Source: Ectopseudomonas oleovorans (GTDB lineage: Bacteria > Pseudomonadota > Gammaproteobacteria > Pseudomonadales > Pseudomonadaceae). From it: a stretch of DNA of 49,998 nucleotides. Every line of letters starts with the position of its first letter. The stretch's first letter is position 1. A model generated the notes under the pieces. The model had not been told where the DNA came from, searched no databases, and saw nothing but the letters and a program-made list of their open reading frames with translations. Position numbers and translations under genes: made by a program. Of this stretch, positions 1 through 7,511 are shown in pieces. The stretch spans positions 1-49,998 of the forward strand of contig NZ_QASO01000087.1 in the NCBI RefSeq assembly GCF_003052605.1, given 5' to 3'.

Positions 1-276
1 GACGCGAGCCGCGTTGCTGCGCCAAATTGCGCCACGCGAGGCGCGGGATGCAGGTAATGGTCGGTCCCTTGCCAAATCCCGCAACGACGCATGGCGCAAT
101 TTGCCGCGCAACCCGAAGGGACGGGCCAGTATTTGCGTGGTACGTCGTTACTCGACGGCTCATTTGGGCGACCAAACTTCGCCTCTCGCGCCTAACCCAC
201 GCAAAAACTGGCTCCGTCGCGGCCGTGCGCGAAACGGCAACAGACCCTAGGGATGGCATGAGACAAGCAGAAACAG
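1..276. repeat. Structured non-coding repeat region with nested inverted repeats
   Basis: I see no credible gene here; the open frames are short and unrelated to known proteins. The DNA is full of paired arms. Positions 23-34 pair with 92-103 (12 bp) and enclose 43-49 pairing with 76-82. Positions 126-140 pair with 197-211 with one mismatch and enclose hairpins 143-147/153-157 and 163-167/172-176. The right end, 215-251, is a 37-base sequence found identically at 31328-31364. This looks like the right-hand part of a non-autonomous repeat element whose left end is outside the window. It lies just beyond the 3' end of a tRNA gene, a common place for insertions. Confidence 0.5.
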
Positions 277-305
277 AAAGCCCGGCGCTAGAGGCCGGGC
301 TTTCT
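277..305 (-). terminator. Rho-independent terminator of tRNA-Pro
   Basis: A 10-bp perfect stem (277-286 with 294-303) has a 7-base loop. Read on the minus strand it ends in a T-containing tail. It lies about 40 bases past the 3' end of the tRNA gene in the transcribed direction. Confidence 0.75.
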
Positions 306-345
306 GGGGTTCCGAGGCATGTAGGAACATGTAGGAACAAGGGAT

Positions 346-422
346 TGGTCGGAGAGACAGGATTCGAACCTGCGACCTTCTCGTCCCGAACGAGACGCGC
401 TACCAAGCTGCGCTACACTCCG
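346..422 (-). tRNA. tRNA-Pro (anticodon CGG)
   Basis: The minus strand folds as a 77-nt tRNA. The acceptor begins CGGAGTG and ends CTCTCCG followed by A and an encoded CCA. The D arm contains AGCTTGGTAGC, and the T loop is the standard GGTTCGAATCC. The anticodon stem TCTCG/CGAGA closes the loop TTCGGGA, which gives anticodon CGG and reads the proline codon CCG. One T-T mismatch occurs in the acceptor stem. The CCA is genomically encoded, as is usual in Gammaproteobacteria. Confidence 0.96.
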
Positions 423-551
423 AATGAGCCGTATTCTACTGAAAAACTTTTACCGCACAAGGGGTTAGCCTGAAAAAATCAGCAGGCCGATATCCCTTTC
501 TGCTGCCGGGGCGAGCCCCGCTGTCCTTCAGCGGTGGCTCGGGCTCTCGCC

Positions 552-773
552 TCAGAGTTCCTTGACGGTCTGCACCTGATCCTTGTTGATCGTGGCGCGC
601 TTGCCGTCGAGTTGCTCGAATTCATAGAAGCCGGATTCTTCATCGAACTGGGGTTTGTCTACCGTCTGTATTTCACGCCCGTCATTCAGGGTGATCACCG
701 ACGGCGTGGAACAGCCGGCCAGCACAGTGAAGCCGATTGCCATCAGCAGGGCGGGGATTATCCGTTTGGTCAT
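552..773 (-). CDS. YgdI/YgdR-type small lipoprotein (DUF903)
   Basis: This 73-residue protein has a lipoprotein signal peptide with lipobox LAGC and lipidation at Cys21. A short SH3-like module follows, beginning SVITLNDGREIQT, which is typical of the YgdI/YgdR family. It should be an outer- or inner-membrane-anchored periplasmic lipoprotein; the family's molecular role is not known. The gene stands alone between the tRNA and mobA. Length and motif order match the family, so I am confident of the family but not of the function. Confidence 0.85.
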   Translation of the reverse strand: MTKRIIPALLMAIGFTVLAGCSTPSVITLNDGREIQTVDKPQFDEESGFYEFEQLDGKRATINKDQVQTVKEL

Positions 774-859
774 GGTGTGTCTCCTTGGGTGCTAAAGAGG
801 TGCTATACCCTCGCTCAGACGTGAAACTGTCGTATGAGTTCCGCGCAGGGCTTCTCGCT

Positions 860-1450
860 TCAGCAAGGCGATATGCCGTTCGCGAGCGTTTCCGGTGTGT
901 TCAGGTTGGCCAGGCGGGGATCTTCCAGCGTGCAGTCGACGGCGATGGGGGCTAGGTTGTCGAACCAGCGTTGCGGGCTGCGTTCACCGGATTGCCAGGC
1001 GTGTTCCAGATCGTCTCTGAGCCCCGTGGGCAACAGGCAGAACAGTGGCTGCCAGTAGTTGCCCTGGCGGATCACCACCGGCCGGCTCCCCGCGTGGGCA
1101 AGCAGTGACTCGATCAGTGCACGGTCCACCAGGGGGGCGTCACAGGGCAGGACCAGCATTTGCTCATGGCGTGCCGAAGCCATGCCGGCGCGGATACCAG
1201 CCAGTGGGCCCTGAAAATCCTGATCTTCGTCGGTGACCAGTTGGTCGGCATAAGGCGCATAGCGCTCGGTGTTGCGGTTGCAGGAGATGATCAGGTCGTC
1301 GCTCAAGGGTCTGGTCAGGTCATGCAGCCAGGCGATCAGTGGGCGGCCGCGCCAGTCCAGCAAGCCCTTGTCACGGCCACCCATGCGCTGGCCTCGGCCG
1401 CCGGAAAGCAGCAGCACCGAGCAGGGGGGTAGTGGGTTGGATACGGGCAT
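860..1450 (-). CDS. mobA: Molybdenum cofactor guanylyltransferase MobA
   Basis: MobA transfers GMP from GTP to molybdopterin to make the bis-MGD cofactor used by DMSO-reductase-family enzymes. The protein is 196 residues, normal for the family. Its N-terminal nucleotide-binding signature [19 protein letters not shown] is complete, and LPCDAPLV and the PLAGI segment are also present. I chose the ATG at 1450, giving MPVSNPLPP; an in-frame ATG 15 codons earlier would add a tail not expected in the family. It is transcribed away from moaB across about 60 bases that must hold both promoters, so the two directions probably form one molybdenum-cofactor locus. Confidence 0.93.
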   Translation of the reverse strand: MPVSNPLPPCSVLLLSGGRGQRMGGRDKGLLDWRGRPLIAWLHDLTRPLSDDLIISCNRNTERYAPYADQLVTDEDQDFQGPLAGIRAGMASARHEQMLVLPCDAPLVDRALIESLLAHAGSRPVVIRQGNYWQPLFCLLPTGLRDDLEHAWQSGERSPQRWFDNLAPIAVDCTLEDPRLANLNTPETLANGISPC

Positions 1451-1509
1451 GCGGGCGGTCTCCGAAGACAGGCTGTGTGATATAACAGCGCCCATTCTCT
1501 CCCAATTGG

Positions 1510-2058
1510 ATGCCTGCCATGAACCATAAGGCCGATGCGGTTTTCGTGCCGCTGAACATTGCCGTGCTGACCGTCAGCGACACGCGCACGCTGGAGACCG
1601 ACACCTCGGGTCAACTGCTGGTCGACCGCCTGACCGCCGCTGGCCACCAGTTGGCCGCTCGCGTTCTGCTCAAGGATGATCTGTACAAGATCCGCGCCCA
1701 GGTAGCGACCTGGATCGCCGAGGATCAGGTACAGGTCGTGGTGATCACCGGCGGTACCGGTTTCACCGGGCGTGACAGCACGCCGGAAGCGGTCACCTGC
1801 CTGCTGGACAAGCAGGTTGATGGTTTCGGTGAGCTGTTCCGGCAGATCTCCGTGGCCGATATCGGCACGTCCACCATCCAGTCGCGTGCGCTGGCCGGTC
1901 TGGCCAACGGCACCCTGGTGTGCTGCCTGCCGGGTTCGACCAATGCCTGCCGCACCGCCTGGGACGGCATTCTCGGCGAACAACTGGATGCACGGCACCG
2001 CCCCTGCAACTTCGTGCCGCATCTGAAACAGGTGGGTGCCTGCGAGACACGCGGATGA
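1510..2058 (+). CDS. moaB: Molybdopterin biosynthesis protein MoaB
   Basis: This MoaB/Mog-fold protein (182 residues) is expected to adenylylate molybdopterin before molybdenum insertion. The glycine-rich substrate loop [20 protein letters not shown] is intact, and the conserved C-terminal [12 protein letters not shown] segment is present. An ATG three codons downstream (1519) is an equally plausible start. Its stop overlaps the moeA start as ATGA, which indicates translational coupling with the enzyme acting next in the pathway. Confidence 0.93.
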   Translation: MPAMNHKADAVFVPLNIAVLTVSDTRTLETDTSGQLLVDRLTAAGHQLAARVLLKDDLYKIRAQVATWIAEDQVQVVVITGGTGFTGRDSTPEAVTCLLDKQVDGFGELFRQISVADIGTSTIQSRALAGLANGTLVCCLPGSTNACRTAWDGILGEQLDARHRPCNFVPHLKQVGACETRG

Positions 2059-3269
2059 GTGGTTGCGATCACCCCGGTCTACTGCCCATGGAGGCGGTGC
2101 TGGAGCGCTTGCTGGCTCTGGCGGATGCGGCGCCAATCGAGCAGGTCGAGCAGATCGTGCTGGCCGAGGCTGATGGTCGTGTGCTGGCCGAGCCGCTGAT
2201 CGCAGCGCTGGATCTACCGCCTTGGGCCAACAGCGCCATGGACGGTTACGCCCTGCGCCTGGCTGATTGCAGTGGCCAGGCGTTGCCGATTAGCCAGCGC
2301 ATTCAGGCGGGCACCGCGCCCACACCGCTGGAGCCCGGAACCTGCGCGCGCATCTTCACTGGTGCGCCGCTACCGGAAGGTGCCGACACCGTCGAGATGC
2401 AGGAAAACGTTGAGCTGGATGAGGCAGGGCGCGTGCATTTCCGCGAGCCGCTGAAAGTCGGGCAGAACGTACGGGCTCAAGGTCAGGAAACCCGCAGCGG
2501 CGAATGCGTGCTGCCGGCCGGTACCCGCCTGGGGCCAATCGAGCTGGGGCTGGCAGCCTCTCTAGGCGCCGCACGGCTGTCGGTGCGTCGGCGCCTGCGC
2601 GTTGCCGTGCTGTCCACCGGTGATGAGTTGGTCGAGCCGGGGCAGGCGCTTGGGCCGGGGCAGATCTACAACAGCAATCGCCGTCTGCTGATTGCCTGGT
2701 TGCAACGGCTGGGCTGCAGTGTGGTGGATGCGGGCATATTGCCTGATGACCTGCAACGCACCCGCGCAGCGCTGGGCGCCCTGGGCGAGGTCGATCTGAT
2801 CCTCTCCACCGGTGGCGTTTCGGTGGGGGAGGCGGATTTTCTCGGCATAGCCCTGCGCGAGGCGGGCGAACTGGCGCTGTGGAAATTGGCGATCAAGCCA
2901 GGTAAACCGCTGACCTTCGGCCACTATCAGGGCGTTCCGGTAATAGGTTTGCCGGGCAACCCGGCCTCGACACTGGTCACCTTCGGACTGCTGGCGCGTC
3001 CTTACATGTTGCGTCGTCTTGGGGTGCAGCGGGTCGAACCACTGGGCTTCGCGGTGCCGGCAGGTTTTACCTGGGCTAAGCCGGGTATGCGCCGTGAGTA
3101 CCTGCGCGCGCGTCTGGAGCATGGGCGCGTGGTGCCCTATGCCAATCAGAGTTCCGGCGTTTTGCGCAGCGCCGCCTGGGCTGAAGGGCTAGCCGAGGTC
3201 ATGGAAGGCAGTACGCTGGCCGAGGGTGATATGTTGCGTTTCATTCCGCTCAGCGAGATTCTCGGCTAG
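2055..3269 (+). CDS. moeA: Molybdopterin molybdenumtransferase MoeA
   Basis: MoeA inserts molybdate into adenylylated molybdopterin to form Mo-molybdopterin. The 404-residue protein shows the family signatures in order: PPWANSAMDGYALR near the N-terminus, IFTGAPLPEGADTVEMQE, then VLSTGDELVEPG, LSTGGVSVGEADFLG and VIGLPGNPAS. The start chosen is the ATG overlapping the moaB stop; the reading frame is open upstream but that part lies inside moaB. A strong hairpin follows the stop, so this is the last gene of the unit. Confidence 0.95.
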   Translation: MSGCDHPGLLPMEAVLERLLALADAAPIEQVEQIVLAEADGRVLAEPLIAALDLPPWANSAMDGYALRLADCSGQALPISQRIQAGTAPTPLEPGTCARIFTGAPLPEGADTVEMQENVELDEAGRVHFREPLKVGQNVRAQGQETRSGECVLPAGTRLGPIELGLAASLGAARLSVRRRLRVAVLSTGDELVEPGQALGPGQIYNSNRRLLIAWLQRLGCSVVDAGILPDDLQRTRAALGALGEVDLILSTGGVSVGEADFLGIALREAGELALWKLAIKPGKPLTFGHYQGVPVIGLPGNPASTLVTFGLLARPYMLRRLGVQRVEPLGFAVPAGFTWAKPGMRREYLRARLEHGRVVPYANQSSGVLRSAAWAEGLAEVMEGSTLAEGDMLRFIPLSEILG

Positions 3270-3279
3270 GTTTCCGAGT

Positions 3280-3312
3280 CGCCCGACCATGCAGATGGTT
3301 GGGCGCTTTAGA
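3280..3312 (+). terminator. Terminator after moeA
   Basis: An 11-bp stem (3280-3290 with 3295-3305, one G-T pair) has a GCAG tetraloop and is followed by CTTTAGAT. It begins 11 bases after the moeA stop codon. Confidence 0.7.
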
Positions 3313-3420
3313 TGAAATGGCGAGACCACTGAGTCACAATTCTGTCGATAGAATTTGCAAATTAACGTTATAGAAGGCATAGTCGCCGACTTGTTAAATT
3401 CACTCGACACGGTCGTGCCC

Positions 3421-4053
3421 ATGCTAAAACGCTTCGCACCCCTCGTGCCTATTGCACTCACAGTCTTTCTCGCTGCCTGTGCCGGCCATGCGCCGCAGAC
3501 GCAACCGCAGCAACCGATCAGCGATGCAGCAGTCGAACCTGTGACTCGCCTGATGATCGAGCAGGATGAACCTGCCGATGATGAGATCAACGCGCTGATC
3601 GACGATCAACCCTATGAAATGCCGCAACTGGCCGACAGCCTGCTCGATCTCGGGCGTTCGCTGATCGGTACCCGTTATCGCTACGGCGGTAGCTCGGTAC
3701 AGACTGGTTTCGATTGCAGCGGTTTTATCGGCTACCTGTTCCGCGAGGAAGTCGGCCTGGAACTGCCGCGTTCCACGCGTGAGCTGATCAACCTCGATGC
3801 GCCGAAGGTGGCGCGCGCCGATCTGGAACCGGGTGATCTGATCCTGTTCAATGATCGTGGTCGTGGTCGCGTCAGTCATGCCGGCATCTACCTGGGTGAT
3901 GATCAGTTCATCCACTCCAGCAGCAGCCGCAGCGGTGGTGTGCGCATCGATAGCCTGGATGACAGTTACTGGAATCGCAGCTACCTGCAAGCCAAGCGCG
4001 TACTGGCGCTGGCGCCAGTGGACGATCAAGTCGCAGCCAGGCGTCATCCCTGA
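3421..4053 (+). CDS. NlpC/P60 family lipoprotein (peptidoglycan hydrolase)
   Basis: This 210-residue lipoprotein has lipobox LAAC (Cys20), a proline/glutamine-rich linker, and an NlpC/P60 domain of about residues 70-200. The catalytic cysteine is Cys99 in FDCSGF and the catalytic histidine is His153 in SHAGIYLGD, with FIHSSS following. Enzymes of this fold cut the D-Glu/diaminopimelate bond in peptidoglycan stem peptides, here at the outer membrane or periplasmic face. The start gives a clean signal peptide; an earlier in-frame start would bury it. A second copy of the same architecture follows 85 bases downstream. Confidence 0.9.
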   Translation: MLKRFAPLVPIALTVFLAACAGHAPQTQPQQPISDAAVEPVTRLMIEQDEPADDEINALIDDQPYEMPQLADSLLDLGRSLIGTRYRYGGSSVQTGFDCSGFIGYLFREEVGLELPRSTRELINLDAPKVARADLEPGDLILFNDRGRGRVSHAGIYLGDDQFIHSSSSRSGGVRIDSLDDSYWNRSYLQAKRVLALAPVDDQVAARRHP

Positions 4054-4138
4054 TGTTTCACGGCGTAACCCCAGGGTTGCGCCGTTCGTCGTGTCTCGGG
4101 CAGAGTAGGGCGCATTCAGGCTCAGGATCGCCTCGCTT

Positions 4139-4663
4139 ATGCCCGTCACGACCCGTGTCGCTGTAATTTCTCTTGTTCTGCTACTGAGTGCCTGTAGCAG
4201 TCGCGCCCCTTCTCCTCAGCCTGCCTACACGCCGCCAATTGCTTCTTCGTCCTATCAGGGCGGTGCCGAAGATGTGCTGTTTCGCGCGCTTGGCCTGGTT
4301 GGAACACCCTATCGCTACGGTGGTAATACACCGGATGGCGGTTTCGACTGCAGTGGCCTGATCGGCTATGTCTACCGTGATGCCGCTGGCATCAGCCTGC
4401 CGCGTTCTACTCGTGAGCTGAGTGCGATGCGTACGCCAGATGTTCGTCGTGACGCCCTGCAAAGTGGTGATCTGGTGTTCTTCGCCACCAATGGCGGGCG
4501 CGCTGTCAGTCATGCCGGTATCTATGTGGGGGATGGGCGTTTCGTGCATGCGCCGTCCAGTGGTGGCACGGTTCGTCTGGACAGCCTCGATAACGTCTAC
4601 TGGCAGCGTGTCTATCTCGACGCCAAGCGTGTTATCACTCCAGAGCTCGCTCGCAACCCCTGA
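4139..4663 (+). CDS. NlpC/P60 family lipoprotein, second tandem copy
   Basis: This 174-residue paralogue of the preceding gene has lipobox LSAC (Cys19), a shorter linker and an NlpC/P60 domain. Catalytic Cys71 lies in FDCSGLIGYVY and His125 in SHAGIYVGDGRFVHA. Both copies keep the RSTREL segment and the C-terminal sequence YLDAKRV or YLQAKRV, so they come from one duplication. The expected role is peptidoglycan stem-peptide cleavage. Both catalytic residues are intact in both copies, so neither looks decayed; they differ mainly in the length of the region between lipid anchor and enzyme. Confidence 0.9.
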   Translation: MPVTTRVAVISLVLLLSACSSRAPSPQPAYTPPIASSSYQGGAEDVLFRALGLVGTPYRYGGNTPDGGFDCSGLIGYVYRDAAGISLPRSTRELSAMRTPDVRRDALQSGDLVFFATNGGRAVSHAGIYVGDGRFVHAPSSGGTVRLDSLDNVYWQRVYLDAKRVITPELARNP

Positions 4664-4673
4664 GCTTTCGTTT

Positions 4674-4994
4674 ATGGCCGACCCCATTCGCCTGCCGCCT
4701 CAACCTGAGGCCTGCGAGTTTTGTGCACGGCCTGTGGCCTTGACCCGCCATCACCTGATTCCCAAGTCACTACACGACAAGGCTTACGTACAGAGGCGGT
4801 ATCCTCGTCAGGAACGAATTACCGCCACGCTGTGGGTCTGCCGTGCTTGTCATAACCAGATCCACCGGCTGTTCAGTGAAAAGGAGCTGGCGCTGACCTT
4901 CAACAGTCGCGAGGCCTTGTTGGGAGATGAGCGCCTGCGTACCTTCGTCGAGTGGCTGGCGAGCAAACCGCCAGGTTTCACACCCAGGCATTGA
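4674..4994 (+). CDS. Small HNH-type zinc-finger protein
   Basis: This 106-residue protein has the layout of a compact HNH nuclease. A CEFC knuckle (CxxC) near residue 14 is followed by TRHHLIPKSLH, where the HH would hold the catalytic histidine. A second knuckle, CRACHNQIHRLF, supplies CxxC and the last histidines. It starts 10 bases after the preceding stop, with an ATG chosen because everything upstream in this frame overlaps the NlpC gene. No partner suggests a restriction or phage role; it may be a housekeeping HNH protein. The family is supported, the function is unknown. Confidence 0.75.
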   Translation: MADPIRLPPQPEACEFCARPVALTRHHLIPKSLHDKAYVQRRYPRQERITATLWVCRACHNQIHRLFSEKELALTFNSREALLGDERLRTFVEWLASKPPGFTPRH

Positions 4995-5034
4995 GTGGCG
5001 TTGGCGTTGACGCGCAGGGCCGCCAGCCTCTACC

Positions 5035-5436
5035 CTGCGCGCCTTGCTTCAGGTGCCCCGCGTCGCTGTGAATGGCGGCCAAGGGGTGAAACAGGGAAGC
5101 CGGTTCCAATGCCGGCGCTGCCCCCGCAACGGTAGGTGAGTCAAACGCTGCTTAAGCAGACCGTGTGAAAACGTAGCGAGCGAAGGTCAGGCAAGGCAAA
5201 AACAGGCGAAAAATGGTCGGAGTCGCGCTCGACTTTACGAGCTGTAAATGAGCATTTTGATCGGACTCGCGCACGAGACTGTTTTTAACGCCGCATGGCC
5301 GAGCGCAGTAGTTTTCACGCAGTCTGCAAAGCCACTGTGCTATGCACGGGAAGGCGCGGCGTCGAACCCATGGTTCGCTCACAAGCCCGGAGACCGGCCT
5401 GTCGCAGTTTCACGGCATCGCGGAGGGCGCTGTCCG
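5035..5436 (+). promoter_or_regulatory. Cobalamin (AdoCbl) riboswitch, interrupted by a repeat
   Basis: The B12-box core is recognisable in two blocks. The first holds GCTTCAGGTGCCCC, GTGAAACAGGGAAGCCGGT and GCTGCCCCCGCAACGGTA, ending at about 5145. The second resumes at about 5330 with GCCACTGTGC, ACGGGAAGGCG, AAGCCCGGAGACCGGCCTG and GCATCGCGGAGGG. Between them a variable peripheral arm has been enlarged by a 172-bp inverted repeat. Downstream, a 7-bp hairpin (5444-5460) followed by a T-run near 5469-5474 could be the terminator of the expression platform, but that is inference. The element leads directly to cobO, so it should shut off late B12 synthesis when adenosylcobalamin is plentiful. 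Confidence 0.92.
5156..5327. repeat. 172-bp inverted-repeat element inside the riboswitch
   Basis: The two ends are imperfect inverted repeats of about 27 bases: 5156-5182 begins GCAGACCGTGTGAAAAC, and the reverse complement of 5300-5327 begins GCAGACTGCGTGAAAAC. There is no coding capacity. The interior contains CATTTTGATC and GTAAATGAGCA and resembles, in a diverged form, a stretch at about 27995-28080. The layout is that of a non-autonomous palindromic element rather than part of the aptamer. Confidence 0.7.
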
Positions 5437-5604
5437 GCTAACGCTCCGGTTTGACCGGGGTGTTCGTGTTTTTTCGTCTTCCGCTCGCCTGACCAGCCAT
5501 TGGCGCCTGGATGAGTGCGTGCGGATCATCGCGATTCTTCCTCATTGCCGTTCGTACTGTTCGATGAACAGGCGGCGCGGGTGCCTGACGTACAGGAGCA
5601 CAGC

Positions 5605-6216
5605 ATGAGCGAGTCCACCGAGCGCGACGCCCGCCACAAGGCGCGCATGCAACGCAAGAAAGCCCTGATCGACGAAAAGATCGCTCAGGCCCAGGACCAA
5701 TACGGCCTGCTGCTGGTGCACAGCGGCAATGGCAAGGGCAAGAGCAGCAGCGCCTTCGGCATGGTCGCGCGCGCCCTTGGCCATGGCATCAAGGTCGGCG
5801 TGGTGCAGTTCATCAAGGGTGCGGCCAGCACCGGTGAAGAAACCTTCTTCCGCCGTTTTCCCGAGGAAGTCAGCTATCACGTGATGGGCGAAGGCTTCAC
5901 CTGGGAAACCCAGGATCGCCAGCGTGATATCGCCAAGGCGCAGGAAGCCTGGGCGGTGGCCCGGCATCTGCTCAGCGATGAGTCGGTCGGCCTGGTGGTG
6001 CTGGACGAGCTGAACATCGCCCTCAAGCATGGCTACCTCGAGTTGGACGCGGTGCTGGCTGATATCGAGGCCCGGCCGCTGCTGCAGCATGTGGTGGTGA
6101 CCGGCCGTGGCGCGTTGCCAGGCATGCTCGAGGCCGCCGACACTGTCACTGAAATGAGCCTGGTCAAGCATGCGTTCAAGTCCGGAGTAAAAGCACAGAA
6201 GGGCATCGAATTCTGA
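5605..6216 (+). CDS. cobO: Corrinoid adenosyltransferase CobO
   Basis: CobO moves the 5'-deoxyadenosyl group of ATP onto the cobalt of a reduced corrinoid, such as cobyrinate diamide. The 203-residue protein is full length. It has a basic N-terminal segment, the P-loop HSGNGKGKSSSAFG at about residues 39-52, VVQFIKGA, the GEGFTWET segment and LVVLDELNIAL. The ATG is preceded by AGGAG at good spacing; an upstream in-frame start would run into the riboswitch leader. It is the first gene of the B12 operon. Its stop overlaps the cobB start by one base. Confidence 0.96.
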   Translation: MSESTERDARHKARMQRKKALIDEKIAQAQDQYGLLLVHSGNGKGKSSSAFGMVARALGHGIKVGVVQFIKGAASTGEETFFRRFPEEVSYHVMGEGFTWETQDRQRDIAKAQEAWAVARHLLSDESVGLVVLDELNIALKHGYLELDAVLADIEARPLLQHVVVTGRGALPGMLEAADTVTEMSLVKHAFKSGVKAQKGIEF

Positions 6217-7511
6217 TGGGCGCACGTCACTGCCCGGCGCTGCTGATCGCTGCGCCGGCTTCCGGTCAGGGCAAGACCACTGTCACTGCCGCGCTGGCGC
6301 GACTGCATACCCGTCAGGGGCGGCGGGTGCGGGTGTTCAAGTGCGGCCCGGACTTTCTCGATCCGATGATCCATGCGCGTGCCAGCGGCGCGCCGGTGTA
6401 CCAGCTCGATCTGGCCATGGTCGGCGAGGCAGAGAGCCGTCGCCTGCTGTGGCAGGCGGCCGGCGAGGCCGATCTGATCCTGATCGAAGGGGTCATGGGC
6501 CTGTTCGATGGCAAGCCGTCGGCGGCCGACCTGGCACGCCACTTTGGCGTGCCGGTGCTGGGGGTGATCGACGGTGCGGCCATGGCGCAGACCTTCGGCG
6601 CCCTGGCCCACGGGCTTGCCACCTTCCAGCCGGACTTGCCCTTTGCCGGCGTGCTCGGCAACCGTGTCGCCAGCACGCGCCACGGCGAGATTCTGCGCGA
6701 TGCGCTGCCAGCGAGCATTCGCTGGTTCGGCGCCTTGCCGCGCAGTGCCGCAGTGGAGTTGCCCAGCCGCCATCTGGGGCTGGTGCAGGCCGGTGAGTTG
6801 GCCGATCTGGACGCACGTCTGGACGCCGCGGCCGATGCGCTGGCGGCCAGCGCCAACGTCGACCTGCTGCCGCCTGCGGTGAGCTTCGCCGCGCCGCAGG
6901 TCGATGAACTGGCGCCGCTGTTGGCTGGCGTACGCATCGGCATTGCGCGCGATGCGGCGTTCGCCTTCCTCTATCAGGCCAATCTCGATCTGTTGCAGGC
7001 GCTCGGCGCTGAGCTGCATTACTTCTCGCCGCTCGCTGATCGCGAGCTGCCGCAGGTGGACAGCCTTTATCTGCCTGGCGGGTATCCGGAGCTGTACCTG
7101 GCCGAGCTGGAAGGCAACCAGCCCATGGCCGCGGCGATTCGTGCTCATCACCAGGCCGGCAAACCCTTGCTCGCCGAATGTGGCGGCATGCTCTATCTGC
7201 TTGATGAACTGCGCGACAAGCAAGGTGCCAGCGGGCGCATGCTCGGCCTGCTGGCGGGCAGCGCCGCCTTGCAGCCACGGCTGACCGCCCTGGCCTTGCA
7301 GCAGGTGACGCTGCCCGAAGGCGAGCTACGTGGCCACAGTTACCATCACTCGCGGCTGGAAAGTCCCTTGCAGCCTCTGGCGCTCGGTCGCTGCCCGAAC
7401 GGCAAGCCGGTGGCCGAGGCGGTGTATCGTTTGGGGCGACTGACGGCCAGCTATATCCACTTCTATCTGCCGTCCAATCCGGAGGCGGCCGCTGCGCTGC
7501 TGCGTCCATGA
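6216..7511 (+). CDS. cobB: Cobyrinate a,c-diamide synthase CobB
   Basis: CobB amidates the a and c side chains of (hydrogeno)byrinate or cobyrinate using ATP and glutamine. The 431-residue protein has an N-terminal dethiobiotin-synthetase-like ATPase (P-loop PASGQGKTT at about residues 12-20), then GCGPDFLDP-like KCGPDFLDPMIH, and a C-terminal class I glutamine amidotransferase whose nucleophile is Cys322 in LAECGGMLYL. The late HSYHHSR motif is also present. It is coupled to cobO and bluB by overlapping stop and start codons, consistent with one polycistronic message. Confidence 0.95.
   Translation: MGARHCPALLIAAPASGQGKTTVTAALARLHTRQGRRVRVFKCGPDFLDPMIHARASGAPVYQLDLAMVGEAESRRLLWQAAGEADLILIEGVMGLFDGKPSAADLARHFGVPVLGVIDGAAMAQTFGALAHGLATFQPDLPFAGVLGNRVASTRHGEILRDALPASIRWFGALPRSAAVELPSRHLGLVQAGELADLDARLDAAADALAASANVDLLPPAVSFAAPQVDELAPLLAGVRIGIARDAAFAFLYQANLDLLQALGAELHYFSPLADRELPQVDSLYLPGGYPELYLAELEGNQPMAAAIRAHHQAGKPLLAECGGMLYLLDELRDKQGASGRMLGLLAGSAALQPRLTALALQQVTLPEGELRGHSYHHSRLESPLQPLALGRCPNGKPVAEAVYRLGRLTASYIHFYLPSNPEAAAALLRP

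Noticed and set aside
14..473. Open frames of 78 and 148 codons at the left end
   Set aside because: They run through inverted repeats, a terminator and the tRNA gene, and show no protein-family features.
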